NCBI RefSeq assembly: GCF_937890665.1
Contig: NZ_CALADU010000217.1
Span: 1 to 31,113, forward strand
Length of the DNA stretch: 31,113 nucleotides
Source: an uncultured Subdoligranulum sp.
GTDB taxonomy: Bacteria > Bacillota_A > Clostridia > Oscillospirales > Ruminococcaceae
Reading direction: 5' to 3'
Position numbers and translations under genes: made by a program. Shown here one piece after another: positions 8,641 through 15,756 of the stretch (position 1 is its first letter; each line of letters begins with the position of its first letter). The notes below the pieces were generated by a model. That model had not been told where the DNA came from and searched no databases. It was given only the letters and a program-made list of their open reading frames with translations.

Positions 8641-8669
8641 TTGCGCTTTTGAGCGTAAAAGTCTATAAT
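8641..8669 (+). promoter_or_regulatory. Predicted sigma-A promoter of livK
   Basis: -35 TTGCGC (8641-8646), 17-bp spacer, perfect -10 TATAAT (8664-8669). Transcription should begin about 8676, only five bases before the structured leader element at 8681-8724. Confidence 0.7.
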
Positions 8670-8680
8670 TCATTTATACT

Positions 8681-8724
8681 ACAGCACAGGGGTGTGCGAC
8701 CCGCCGTAAGGCAGCGTGTGCTGT
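8681..8724 (+). ncRNA. Candidate structured 5' leader of livK (three-way-junction-like)
   Basis: Directly after the predicted transcription start, ACAGCACA (8681-8688) pairs with TGTGCTGT (8717-8724). Between these arms lie two short hairpins: GGGT (8690-8693) with ACCC (8699-8702), and GCC (8703-8705) with GGC (8710-8712) closed by the GNRA-type loop GTAA. An alternative pairing is also present: GCACA (8684-8688) with the nearer TGTGC (8693-8697) over a GGGG loop, which excludes the outer helix. The element ends 9 bases before the livK SD (AGGAGGG from 8734). It matches no riboswitch class I recognise. Confidence 0.4.
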
Positions 8725-8750
8725 AAGAATTTTAGGAGGGTAAGACAACC

Positions 8751-9992
8751 ATGAAAAAAATCGTTAGTTCTGTTCTGGCGGCTTCTATGGTGCTGAGTTT
8801 GGCGGCTTGCGGCTCCTCTGCAAGCACCTCGGAGAGCACTTCTTCGGAGGCTACTACTTCTTCTGCGGCAACCGGCGAATCTGCTGGTTCCGGCGCTTAT
8901 ACCGGTACGCCCATTAAGATCGGTGGTATCGGCCCTGTGACCGGCGCTGCTGCTGTGTATGGCAACGCGGTTAAGAACGCTGAAGAACTGGCTGTCAAAG
9001 AAATCAATGCAGCTAATGGCAGCGACGTGTTTGAGTGGCAGTTCGAGGATGACGAGAACGATGCCGAGAAGAGCATTAACGCCTACAATACTTTGAAAGA
9101 CTGGGGCATGCAGATTTTGGCTGGTCCTGTCACGACGACCCCGTCTGTGGCAGTGGCCTCTGAAACGGTCAACGACAACCTGTTTATGCTGACTCCGTCT
9201 GCTTCTTCCTTGTCCGTCATTCTGGAAGATCCCAATGTGGAAGAGCCGGTCGCTCGTGGCAATGTTTTCCAGATCTGCTTCACCGACCCCAACCAAGGCG
9301 TTGCTTCTGCGGACTACATCGCTGACAACGGTTTGCCCACCAAGATCGGCGTGATCTATGACTCTTCGGACGCCTATTCTTCCGGTATTTATGAGAAGTT
9401 TAAGGCGGAAGCCGCTGTCAAGGGTTTGGAGATTGTTGCCGCTGAAGCATTTACTGCTGATAACAAAGCTGACCTCTCTACGCAGCTGGCCAAATGTCAG
9501 GAAGCTGGTGCGGAACTGGTGTTCCTGCCCATCTACTATCAGGAAGCTTCTCAGATCCTGATTGCCGCGGACAAGATCGGCTACACGCCTGAATTCTTTG
9601 GCTGCGATGGTATGGACGGTATCCTCTCGATCGAGGGCTTTGACACCTCTTTGGCGGAAGGCCTGATGTTGCTGACTCCGTTCGCTGCGGACGCTGATGA
9701 TGAAAAGACGCAGGCTTTCGTTTCCGCTTATGAGGCTGCTTACGGCGAAACCCCGAACCAGTTTGCTGCGGATGCCTACGACGTTATCTACTCTCTCTAT
9801 GAGGCGGTTCTGGCCGGTGGTATCAACGGTGATATGGACGCCAGTGAGATCTGCGATGCGCTCAAGACTCAGTACACGAGCATGACCTTTGACGGTCTGA
9901 CCGGTACCGGTATGACTTGGGATGCTACGGGTGCGATCTCCAAGAACCCCAAGGCTGTTGTGATCAAAGACGGCGCTTACGCTGCAATGTGA
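8751..9992 (+). CDS. livK: Branched-chain amino acid ABC transporter, substrate-binding lipoprotein
   Basis: Extracytoplasmic solute receptor of the HAAT family (Peripla_BP_6 fold), 413 aa. It has a lipoprotein signal: MKK, a hydrophobic core, then the lipobox LAAC with Cys20 as predicted lipidation site. A Ser/Thr-rich tether (about 21-50) leads into the binding domain, which begins at PIKIGGIGPVTGAAAVYG, the usual start of Leu/Ile/Val-binding folds. Acidic composition and biased codons indicate an abundant protein. The SD is AGGAGGG at 8734-8740. It precedes livHMGF but is separated from them by a strong terminator, so receptor transcript is probably in excess over permease transcript. The ligand cannot be read from the sequence; leucine/isoleucine/valine is the default family inference, and urea or short amides are alternatives. 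Confidence 0.9.
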   Translation: MKKIVSSVLAASMVLSLAACGSSASTSESTSSEATTSSAATGESAGSGAYTGTPIKIGGIGPVTGAAAVYGNAVKNAEELAVKEINAANGSDVFEWQFEDDENDAEKSINAYNTLKDWGMQILAGPVTTTPSVAVASETVNDNLFMLTPSASSLSVILEDPNVEEPVARGNVFQICFTDPNQGVASADYIADNGLPTKIGVIYDSSDAYSSGIYEKFKAEAAVKGLEIVAAEAFTADNKADLSTQLAKCQEAGAELVFLPIYYQEASQILIAADKIGYTPEFFGCDGMDGILSIEGFDTSLAEGLMLLTPFAADADDEKTQAFVSAYEAAYGETPNQFAADAYDVIYSLYEAVLAGGINGDMDASEICDALKTQYTSMTFDGLTGTGMTWDATGAISKNPKAVVIKDGAYAAM

Positions 9993-10032
9993 TACGCCTG
10001 ACGCGGTTGTAAACTGAATTCCGTTGCCAATG

Positions 10033-10066
10033 GAGCTGCCGGACAGTGGGTTCGGCAGCTCTTTTT
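10033..10066 (+). terminator. Intrinsic terminator between livK and livH
   Basis: GAGCTGCCG (10033-10041) pairs perfectly with CGGCAGCTC (10053-10061), loop 11 bases, followed directly by TTTTT (10062-10066). This is a canonical terminator lying inside a gene cluster whose members work together. Confidence 0.9.
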
Positions 10067-10119
10067 GGCATAGGAGCGCAAGCACAGAAATTTGTGTACA
10101 TGGCGGCGAGAAAAAAGCA

Positions 10120-10148
10120 TTGTTTTGACGAAGGAATTGTGCTACTAT
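10120..10148 (+). promoter_or_regulatory. Possible promoter of livHMGF
   Basis: After the livK terminator a candidate -35 TTGTTT (10120-10125), 17-bp spacer and -10 TACTAT (10143-10148) precede livH. A better -35 hexamer, TTGACG (10125-10130), overlaps it but is badly spaced from any -10. The match is modest; read-through from livK is the alternative supply. Confidence 0.35.
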
Positions 10149-10215
10149 GGTACTATATTTTTGTGCGCGTGCGGCCCTGTTGCGTCAGAAATAAATAGAG
10201 TGAGGTGTTTACGCA

Positions 10216-11109
10216 ATGCAGTTTTTGTCCTACTTGATCAATGGTATCAGTCTAGGCAGCGTATATGCGCTGATTGCCCTTGGCTATACAATGGTCTACG
10301 GCATTGCCAAAATGTTGAACTTCGCCCACGGCGATGTCATCATGATCGGTAGTTATGTCGTGTTCTTTACCTTTGGTTCCTCTGGCATGAACCCTGTTTT
10401 AGCAATTTTGCTTTCTATGGTAGTTTGTACGCTATTGGGCGTTACAATCGAACGAATCGCTTACCGTCCTCTTCGGGAAGCGCCTTCTTTGGCGGTTTTG
10501 ATTACTGCGATTGGTGTTAGCTATCTGTTGCAGCAGGTGGCTCAGTTGACATGGTCTTCCAATCCGGTCAGCTTTATTTCCGTTGTCTCTCGGGCTGAAT
10601 TTTTGAAGCCTATCTCGCTGTTTGACGGGCAGTTGACGATTTCGGTGGAAACGATTTTGACCATCGTTGTCTGTTTGGTCATTATGGCGGTTTTGATGTG
10701 GTTTATCAATAATACCTCTGCGGGACATGCGATGCTAGCGGTTTCGGAGGACCGTGGTGCTGCCCAGCTGATGGGTGTCAATGTAAACGGAACCATTTCT
10801 TTGACGTTTGCAATTGGTTCGGCACTGGCGGCAGTGGCAGGCGCATTGCTTTGCTCCTCGTATCCTACGCTGCAGCCCACCACCGGCGCGATGCCCGGCA
10901 TTAAAGCGTTCGTGGCGGCGGTTTTTGGTGGTATCGGCTCCATCCCCGGCGCATTCTTGGGTGGCATCCTTTTGGGCGTTATCGAAAACCTGAGCAAAGC
11001 CTATATCTCCACGCAGTTGTCGGATGCAATCGTCTTTTTAGTACTGGTAGTTGTACTGATTGTGAAGCCTACCGGTTTGCTGGGCAAGAAAGTCAACGTG
11101 AAAGTGTGA
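10216..11109 (+). CDS. livH: Branched-chain amino acid ABC transporter, permease LivH
   Basis: First transmembrane subunit of the HAAT transporter, 297 aa with about eight hydrophobic segments. It begins with the family pattern FLSYLINGISLGSVYALIALGYTMVYGI, split here as FLSYLINGISLGS and VYALIALGYTMVYG, followed by KMLNFAHGDVIMIG. The coupling-helix region holds VSEDRGAAQLMGVNVN, and the C-terminal half has GIKAFVAAVFGGIGSIPGAF. An SD, GTGAGGTG (10200-10207), lies 8 bases before the ATG. LivM follows after 10 bp. Confidence 0.93.
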   Translation: MQFLSYLINGISLGSVYALIALGYTMVYGIAKMLNFAHGDVIMIGSYVVFFTFGSSGMNPVLAILLSMVVCTLLGVTIERIAYRPLREAPSLAVLITAIGVSYLLQQVAQLTWSSNPVSFISVVSRAEFLKPISLFDGQLTISVETILTIVVCLVIMAVLMWFINNTSAGHAMLAVSEDRGAAQLMGVNVNGTISLTFAIGSALAAVAGALLCSSYPTLQPTTGAMPGIKAFVAAVFGGIGSIPGAFLGGILLGVIENLSKAYISTQLSDAIVFLVLVVVLIVKPTGLLGKKVNVKV

Positions 11110-11119
11110 GGTGGCGGCG

Positions 11120-12199
11120 ATGAATTTGAAAAATATGAAGCGCTCCACAAAGAGCAACCTGATTACGTTTGGCATTGTCATTGCATTTTATCTTATTGTG
11201 CAGATTCTTTCTGCGGCAGATGTGCTGACGAACTCCTTCTCCGGACAGTTGGTGCCCATCTGTGCCTATGTTATTTTGGCAATCTCTTTGAATCTGACGG
11301 TTGGCTTTCTCGGAGAGTTGAGTCTGGGCCACGCCGGATTTATGAGTGTGGGCGCCTTTTCTGGGGCGTTGGTTTGGGTAAATCTGAGCAAGACGATGCC
11401 CGAACCGCTTGCCTTGTTGCTGGCTTTTGTGGTTGGCGGCATCGTTGCAGGCTTGTTTGGTTTCTTGGTTGGCGTCCCGGTCCTGCGTCTTTCCGGTGAC
11501 TATTTGGCTATTGTGACGTTGGCTTTTGGCGAAATCGTAAAGAATGTAATGAATGCCTGCTATTTGGGCGTGGATTCCAACGGATTGCACTTTTCTTTGA
11601 AAGATTCCAGCTCTCTGGGGATGGAGTCCAATGGTAAGCTGCTGATCAACGGTGCACAGGGGATCACCGGCATTTCCAAGGCGTCTACGTTCACGCTGGG
11701 GACGGTTTTGGTGCTCCTGACACTGATCGTCATTTTAAACCTTGTACATTCCCGCGCAGGGCGTGCCATTACGGCCATTCGTGACAATGAAATTGCTGCC
11801 CGCTCCGTAGGCGTTCCCATCACAAAGTATAAGCTGATGGCGTTCGTTACGTCGGCTGTTTTTGCCGGTATTGCAGGTGTGCTGTACGCTTTGAATTACT
11901 CTTCGTTGGTTGCCAAGAAGTTTGACTACAATACGTCGATTTTGATTCTCGTCTTTGTGGTTTTGGGCGGTATTGGCAATTTGCGCGGATCTATCATTGC
12001 GGCGGCAGTTTTGACCGTCTTGCCGGAAATGCTGCGCAGTATGAACGACTACCGTATGCTGATTTATGCCATTGTCTTGATTGTGGTGATGATCTTTAAT
12101 CAGAGTCCGCAGATGATCGAATGGCGGAACAAACTGACGGCTCGATTCCGTAAAAATCATTCCGCCTCCAAAGCAAAACAGAAGAAAGGGGTGGCGTAA
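11120..12199 (+). CDS. livM: Branched-chain amino acid ABC transporter, permease LivM
   Basis: Second permease subunit, 359 aa. The N-terminus is basic (NLKNMKRSTKSN) before the first membrane segment; family motifs include NLTVGFLGELSLGHAGFMSVGA, seen here as LNLTVGFLGELS and LGHAGFMSVGAF, then SGDYLAIVTLAFGEIV and AIRDNEIAARSVGVP, the ATPase-contacting loop. The C-terminus is a basic tail. An in-frame GTG at 11111 overlaps the likely SD GAGGTGG (11108-11114); the ATG at 11120, five bases after it, is the better start. One base separates its stop from livG. Confidence 0.93.
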   Translation: MNLKNMKRSTKSNLITFGIVIAFYLIVQILSAADVLTNSFSGQLVPICAYVILAISLNLTVGFLGELSLGHAGFMSVGAFSGALVWVNLSKTMPEPLALLLAFVVGGIVAGLFGFLVGVPVLRLSGDYLAIVTLAFGEIVKNVMNACYLGVDSNGLHFSLKDSSSLGMESNGKLLINGAQGITGISKASTFTLGTVLVLLTLIVILNLVHSRAGRAITAIRDNEIAARSVGVPITKYKLMAFVTSAVFAGIAGVLYALNYSSLVAKKFDYNTSILILVFVVLGGIGNLRGSIIAAAVLTVLPEMLRSMNDYRMLIYAIVLIVVMIFNQSPQMIEWRNKLTARFRKNHSASKAKQKKGVA

Positions 12200-12200
12200 C

Positions 12201-12962
12201 ATGGCATTGCTGGAAGTTAGTAATTTGGGCATTGCCTTCGGCGGTCTGCAGGCCGTTGCACAGCTAGACCTTTCTATTGAAAAAGGACATTTGTATGGCT
12301 TGATTGGCCCGAACGGTGCTGGTAAAACGACGGGATTCAATATGCTGACCGGCGTGTATAAACCAACCGAGGGCAACATTGTGCTGGATGGCAAGGACAT
12401 TACCGGCCAAAGCCCTGAATTGATCAGCCGCGCCGGGGTGGCGCGCACCTTCCAGAACATTCGCTTGTTCAACGATATGTCGGTACTGGATAACGTTAAG
12501 GTGGGCTTGCACAATCAGATTAAATACAACATGTGGACCGGTATTTTGCGTTTGCCGGCTTACAAAGAAAAAGAGCACGAAATGAACCGTGCCGCCCATA
12601 AACTGCTGAAGATTTTTGATCTGGATGGGGAGGCCAATCTGAAGGCCAGCCAGCTTCCGTACGGTAAGCAGCGCAAGTTGGAGATTGCCCGTGCATTGGC
12701 AACGAACCCGAAGCTGCTGCTGTTGGATGAGCCCGCTGCCGGTATGAACCCCAATGAGACAGAGGAATTGATGCAGACTGTGCGTAGTGTGCGGGACCAG
12801 TTTGGTATCGCAATCTTGTTGATCGAGCATGACATGAACTTTGTCATGGGCATCTGCGAAGAAATTACCGTATTGGATTACGGCCGTGTAATCGCTCGAG
12901 GCGACGGCAAGGCTATCCGCAATAACCCCAAGGTAATTGCGGCCTATTTGGGAGGTGATTGA
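12201..12962 (+). CDS. livG: Branched-chain amino acid ABC transporter, ATPase LivG
   Basis: Cytoplasmic ATP-binding subunit of 253 aa. Walker A is GPNGAGKT (36-43), the Q-loop region is RTFQNIRLF, and Walker B is LLLLDEP (171-177) followed by the LivG-type AAGMNPNE and the H-loop LLIEHDM. The ABC signature reads LPYGKQRKLEIARAL, where Pro replaces the usual Ser of LSYGQQR; the LivG family is already divergent here from the LSGGQ consensus. The SD AAAGGGGTGG lies within the end of livM. The C-terminal extension ending AAYLGGD is typical. Confidence 0.95.
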   Translation: MALLEVSNLGIAFGGLQAVAQLDLSIEKGHLYGLIGPNGAGKTTGFNMLTGVYKPTEGNIVLDGKDITGQSPELISRAGVARTFQNIRLFNDMSVLDNVKVGLHNQIKYNMWTGILRLPAYKEKEHEMNRAAHKLLKIFDLDGEANLKASQLPYGKQRKLEIARALATNPKLLLLDEPAAGMNPNETEELMQTVRSVRDQFGIAILLIEHDMNFVMGICEEITVLDYGRVIARGDGKAIRNNPKVIAAYLGGD

Positions 12963-12964
12963 CG

Positions 12965-13681
12965 ATGGGGGAGATGCTATCGGTAAAGAACATCAACGTT
13001 TTTTATGGGTCCATCCACGCCATCCGGGATGTGTCCTTCCATGTCAATGAAGGGGAAATTGTTACCCTGATCGGTGCTAACGGTGCCGGCAAAACAACAA
13101 CAATGCATGCAATTTCCGGCTTGTTGAAGCTGAAAAGCGGTGAGATTGACTATTGCGGTCAGACCATCAGCAAGATGGAGGCGCATAAAATCATCCGTTT
13201 GGGCTTGGCACAGGTTCCGGAAGGACGTCGTGTTTTTAGTGGCTTGACGGTGCAGCAGAACTTGCAGATGGGCGCCTATGTGCGCCGTGATGGGAAAGAA
13301 GCGATCCAGAATGACTTCGATATGGTCTTTGAATTGCTTCCCCGTTTGAAAGAGCGGCGCAATCAGCCTGCCGGAACTTTGTCTGGCGGTGAACAGCAGA
13401 TGCTGGCGATGGGACGTGCCTTGATGTGCAAGCCCAAAATGTTGCTGCTGGATGAACCTTCTATGGGTCTGTCTCCGCTTTTGGTGAAGGAAATCTTCAA
13501 GATCATCCGGGAAGTCAACCGCAACGGTGTGACGGTTCTGCTGGTGGAACAGAATGCGAAAATGGCTTTGGAGATTGCCAATCGTGCTTATGTTTTGGAA
13601 ACCGGCACGATTAAGATGGAAGGCGAAGCCACTGAACTGGCCAACAACATCGAAGTGCGAAAAGCCTACCTGGGATGCTAA
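12965..13681 (+). CDS. livF: Branched-chain amino acid ABC transporter, ATPase LivF
   Basis: Second ATPase subunit, 238 aa, pairing with LivG. It has Walker A GANGAGKT (37-44), the LivF-type AQVPEGRRVFSGLTVQQNL, signature LSGGEQQ (139-145), Walker B LLLDEP (160-165) with SMGLSP, and the H-loop LLVEQNA. A TTG at 12959 is in frame but only one base from the SD; the ATG at 12965 is seven bases from GGAGGTG (12951-12957) and was chosen. It begins two bases after the livG stop, so the two ATPases are translationally coupled. Last gene of the transporter operon. Confidence 0.95.
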   Translation: MGEMLSVKNINVFYGSIHAIRDVSFHVNEGEIVTLIGANGAGKTTTMHAISGLLKLKSGEIDYCGQTISKMEAHKIIRLGLAQVPEGRRVFSGLTVQQNLQMGAYVRRDGKEAIQNDFDMVFELLPRLKERRNQPAGTLSGGEQQMLAMGRALMCKPKMLLLDEPSMGLSPLLVKEIFKIIREVNRNGVTVLLVEQNAKMALEIANRAYVLETGTIKMEGEATELANNIEVRKAYLGC

Positions 13682-13722
13682 AGTGATTTTGCACGGGCAA
13701 AACGCTACGATCCTTACATACT

Positions 13723-13770
13723 AAAAAGCTCCCCGCCTGTCGGACAAAGCATCCGGCATGCGGGGAGTTC
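13723..13770. terminator. Bidirectional terminator between livF and the DUF4364 gene
   Basis: CTCCCCGC (13729-13736) pairs with GCGGGGAG (13760-13767). The stem continues inward as CTGTCGG against CCGGCAT with one mismatch and one G-U pair, leaving a 9-base loop. On the minus strand the stem is followed by CTTTTTAG, a good U-tract for the DUF4364 gene; the plus-strand tail TTCTATTT is weaker. Confidence 0.85.
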
Positions 13771-13794
13771 TATTTATAAATGGGGGAAAATGGA

Positions 13795-14370
13795 TTAGAG
13801 CAAACCGACAGGTGGGCGATCATCTTCGGTGCTCGGCTGTGTAAGCATATCCATGAGTTTGGAATAGATTTCACTGCCATGAGCGGTGAAATTATTCTTA
13901 ATGGTTTCTGCCGTCAGCTGATCAGGCATGGCAAGCTGCAAACGAAATACGTCGCTGCCTAGATCACCGATAGCACACCACACTGTATATTCGCCGTTTT
14001 CTTCTTCAATGTGGGCACGATTCATCGCTGCTTTGTGGCGCCAACTTTGAATTTGCATGACGGCACGGATTGCACTTTCCCGTACAGTACGCGGTAAATC
14101 CAAAGCCAACGTGTCGGCCACTGTGGAACCTTTTTCCGTAATGGAATAGCGGGAATCCTCACCGACCGAAACCAACTGCTGCCGTTCCACATCCTGCAAG
14201 GCATCGGCAAATTCGAAATAGTTGACAAGTTGCTCCTGCAAAAGCGCACCTTGTAAAGTGTCTCGGGATACAGGACCAGCGGTCTTTACAAGATAACACA
14301 GCAAAATTCGAATTTGCGTATCATCTGTAAGGCCGCCTGGCTTTACACCCGCGGTAAATGCTTCTGCCAT
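13795..14370 (-). CDS. DUF4364 family protein, probable winged-helix regulator
   Basis: Small cytoplasmic protein of 191 aa. The N-terminal part reads GGLTDDTQIRILLCYLV ... LVNYFEFADALQDVERQQLV, which I recognise as the DUF4364 pattern; members are predicted to have a winged-helix fold and to act as regulators, but no target is known. The second half (about 95-170) has no motif I can assign to a function. The upstream in-frame extension to 14550 runs through the promoter and into the S1 gene, so the ATG at 14370 was chosen; AAGGA precedes it by about 9 bases. It has its own strong promoter although the S1-domain gene lies just upstream on the same strand. Confidence 0.75.
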   Translation of the reverse strand: MAEAFTAGVKPGGLTDDTQIRILLCYLVKTAGPVSRDTLQGALLQEQLVNYFEFADALQDVERQQLVSVGEDSRYSITEKGSTVADTLALDLPRTVRESAIRAVMQIQSWRHKAAMNRAHIEEENGEYTVWCAIGDLGSDVFRLQLAMPDQLTAETIKNNFTAHGSEIYSKLMDMLTQPSTEDDRPPVGLL

Positions 14371-14409
14371 GCAATCACATCCTTGCCCACTATACTTGCT
14401 TACTCTATT

Positions 14410-14438
14410 ATTATACACATGGCTGCGGAAAGTGGCAA
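14410..14438 (-). promoter_or_regulatory. Predicted sigma-A promoter of the DUF4364 gene
   Basis: Read on the minus strand: -35 TTGCCA (14433-14438), 17-bp spacer, perfect -10 TATAAT (14410-14415). This is a near-consensus promoter in the 100-bp gap after the S1-domain gene. Confidence 0.8.
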
Positions 14439-14470
14439 GATACCTTTGGCAAAAATAATGCGGTACGTAC

Positions 14471-15382
14471 TTAGCCAAAAATCGTCTCGATTTGTTTGCG
14501 GCTCTGAGGCGTGGAATACGTCCATTTTTTAATTCTTCCACGGGTGACAAAATAGTGTGGCTCGAAGCGCAGCGGCTGCGACAGATTTTTGTTGACCACC
14601 ACCAGCTTGATCTTCATTTTGTCAGGAAGAATATTTTTGATATAGACGCTGACAGCTTGCCCCGGATGTAAAGAGGGATCGGCTTCTGCCAAGCCGGCAA
14701 GGTTGGGGGCAATCTCAATAAAGACACCGTATTCTTCCACGCTGCGGACGATGCCGACAACGGTTTCTCCGGCGGCAAAGCAGGCAGCATTTTCACTCCA
14801 AGTCCCCAGCAATTCCCGCAGAGTAAGAACGATTCGTCCTTGTACATCACGGTTTTTGATGGCACACAAAAGTTGTTGGCCTACTTGAACGCGATCGTTC
14901 GGGGAGGAAATGCGAGAAACAGATAGACAGTCAATAGGCAAAAGCGCTGAAATGCCACAGCCAATGTCGCAGAAGGCACCAAAATTTTCAATGTGGGTAA
15001 CAGTACAGGGGATGACGCTGCCGGATTCCAATGTGTCCAGATACTGTTGTCGGCAAAGGCGTTGTGCCGCTGCTCGTGATAGGAGATACGCTTCTTCTCC
15101 GTTTTCGTCGGTAATCGTACCAGTTATGACGAAGCAGGTTGGCCGTCCGACGCGGGTGAGTACGGCGATGTCTTTGATGGATTCGCCTTGGGGGAAATCC
15201 AGACATTCCTCATGAGGCATATAGCCTCGTTGCCCGCAGAGCTCAAAGCGAAGTCGGCGCTCGGTATCATACGCCAGAGCGGTGCTTTGCAAAATTTCTC
15301 CCGTGTTGATGCAGTGGTACAGCTCTTCTTTACTCAGATGATTTGCGTTTCGGCAAAGGCCTTCGGCACGATATTCCAACAT
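14471..15382 (-). CDS. S1-domain RNA-binding protein (RpsA-like, two S1 repeats)
   Basis: Predicted cytoplasmic RNA-binding protein of 303 aa. The first 110 residues form a divergent N-terminal domain. Two S1/OB repeats follow: about 117-190 (GSVIPCTVTHIENFGAFCDI ... GRIVLTLREL) and about 200-265 (GETVVGIVRSVEEYGVFIEI ... KMKIKLVVV). The last 40 residues are basic and aromatic. It is shorter than true ribosomal protein S1 of E. coli and resembles the S1-like proteins of Oscillospiraceae, whose task is not established. GAGGA sits 7 bases before the ATG. It is divergent from the DUF951-prfA operon and shares a 138-bp regulatory region with it. Confidence 0.8.
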   Translation of the reverse strand: MLEYRAEGLCRNANHLSKEELYHCINTGEILQSTALAYDTERRLRFELCGQRGYMPHEECLDFPQGESIKDIAVLTRVGRPTCFVITGTITDENGEEAYLLSRAAAQRLCRQQYLDTLESGSVIPCTVTHIENFGAFCDIGCGISALLPIDCLSVSRISSPNDRVQVGQQLLCAIKNRDVQGRIVLTLRELLGTWSENAACFAAGETVVGIVRSVEEYGVFIEIAPNLAGLAEADPSLHPGQAVSVYIKNILPDKMKIKLVVVNKNLSQPLRFEPHYFVTRGRIKKWTYSTPQSRKQIETIFG

Positions 15383-15408
15383 TTTCGGTTCCTCATTTCT
15401 TGTGATTT

Positions 15409-15431
15409 CCGCTTTGCTTTTTATAAAGCGG
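15409..15431. repeat. Inverted repeat in the leader of the S1-domain gene
   Basis: CCGCTTT (15409-15415) and AAAGCGG (15425-15431) form a 7-bp dyad with a 9-base centre. It lies 27 bp upstream of the S1-domain start codon and would be a hairpin in its 5' leader. I could not find a convincing minus-strand promoter here. Confidence 0.4.
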
Positions 15432-15455
15432 TTGGTAAACTTTTATGCGTTCGAT

Positions 15456-15484
15456 TTGCAAAACAATACTGTCTGTACTATAAT
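15456..15484 (+). promoter_or_regulatory. Predicted sigma-A promoter of the DUF951-prfA operon
   Basis: -35 TTGCAA (15456-15461), 17-bp spacer, perfect -10 TATAAT (15479-15484). Transcription should start near 15491, giving a 30-base leader. Confidence 0.8.
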
Positions 15485-15520
15485 AAGAGAGCAAAATTTT
15501 AAGAAAAGGTGGTGCGCCGT

Positions 15521-15709
15521 ATGGACGTTCGCGTTGGCGACATTATTCAAACGAAAAAGCCGCACCCATGCGGTGCGAACCAGTTCGCTGTTTTGCGCGT
15601 GGGAATGGATTTTAAAATACGCTGTCAGGGTTGTGGACATGAAATCATGCTGTCCCGCGCTAAAATTGAACGAAATATCAAGAAAATCATCCGGGACTCG
15701 GTCGAGTAG
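15521..15709 (+). CDS. DUF951 domain protein, small putative zinc-binding protein
   Basis: Protein of only 62 aa. It begins VRVGDIIQTKKPHPCG, continues with a FKIRCQGCGHEIML core and ends in a basic helix (SRAKIERNIKKII), the complete DUF951 pattern. Cys17, Cys35 and Cys38, perhaps with a nearby His, suggest a metal-binding knuckle; function is unknown, nucleic-acid or ribosome binding is a guess from size and charge. An in-frame GTG at 15509 overlaps the SD AAGGTGG (15506-15512), so the ATG at 15521 is the start. The stop is UAG, uncommon in this window, and a hairpin that includes the prfA SD begins at the next base. Confidence 0.88.
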   Translation: MDVRVGDIIQTKKPHPCGANQFAVLRVGMDFKIRCQGCGHEIMLSRAKIERNIKKIIRDSVE

Positions 15710-15748
15710 CCTTGCATCGCTATTATGTAATGATTTTGTGATGCAAGG
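15710..15748 (+). promoter_or_regulatory. Hairpin sequestering the prfA ribosome-binding site
   Basis: CCTTGCATC (15710-15718) is a perfect complement of GATGCAAGG (15740-15748) across a 21-base loop. The right arm covers the AAGG of the prfA SD AAGGAG (15745-15750). The left arm starts at the base after the UAG stop of the DUF951 gene. There is no U-tract, so it is not a terminator. It would reduce prfA translation when folded and open when a ribosome stands on the UAG. Confidence 0.55.
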
Positions 15749-15756
15749 AGTAGAAT

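Noticed and set aside
8679..10085. A 468-codon open frame on the minus strand opposite livK, longer than livK itself
   Set aside because: It is the antisense shadow of a strongly codon-biased gene. It has no SD, no recognisable domain, and runs through the livK terminator and leader; livK has a lipobox, family motifs, promoter and SD.
10092..10352. An 86-codon plus-strand frame upstream of and overlapping livH
   Set aside because: No SD, contains the candidate livH promoter, and is out of frame with the well-supported livH start.
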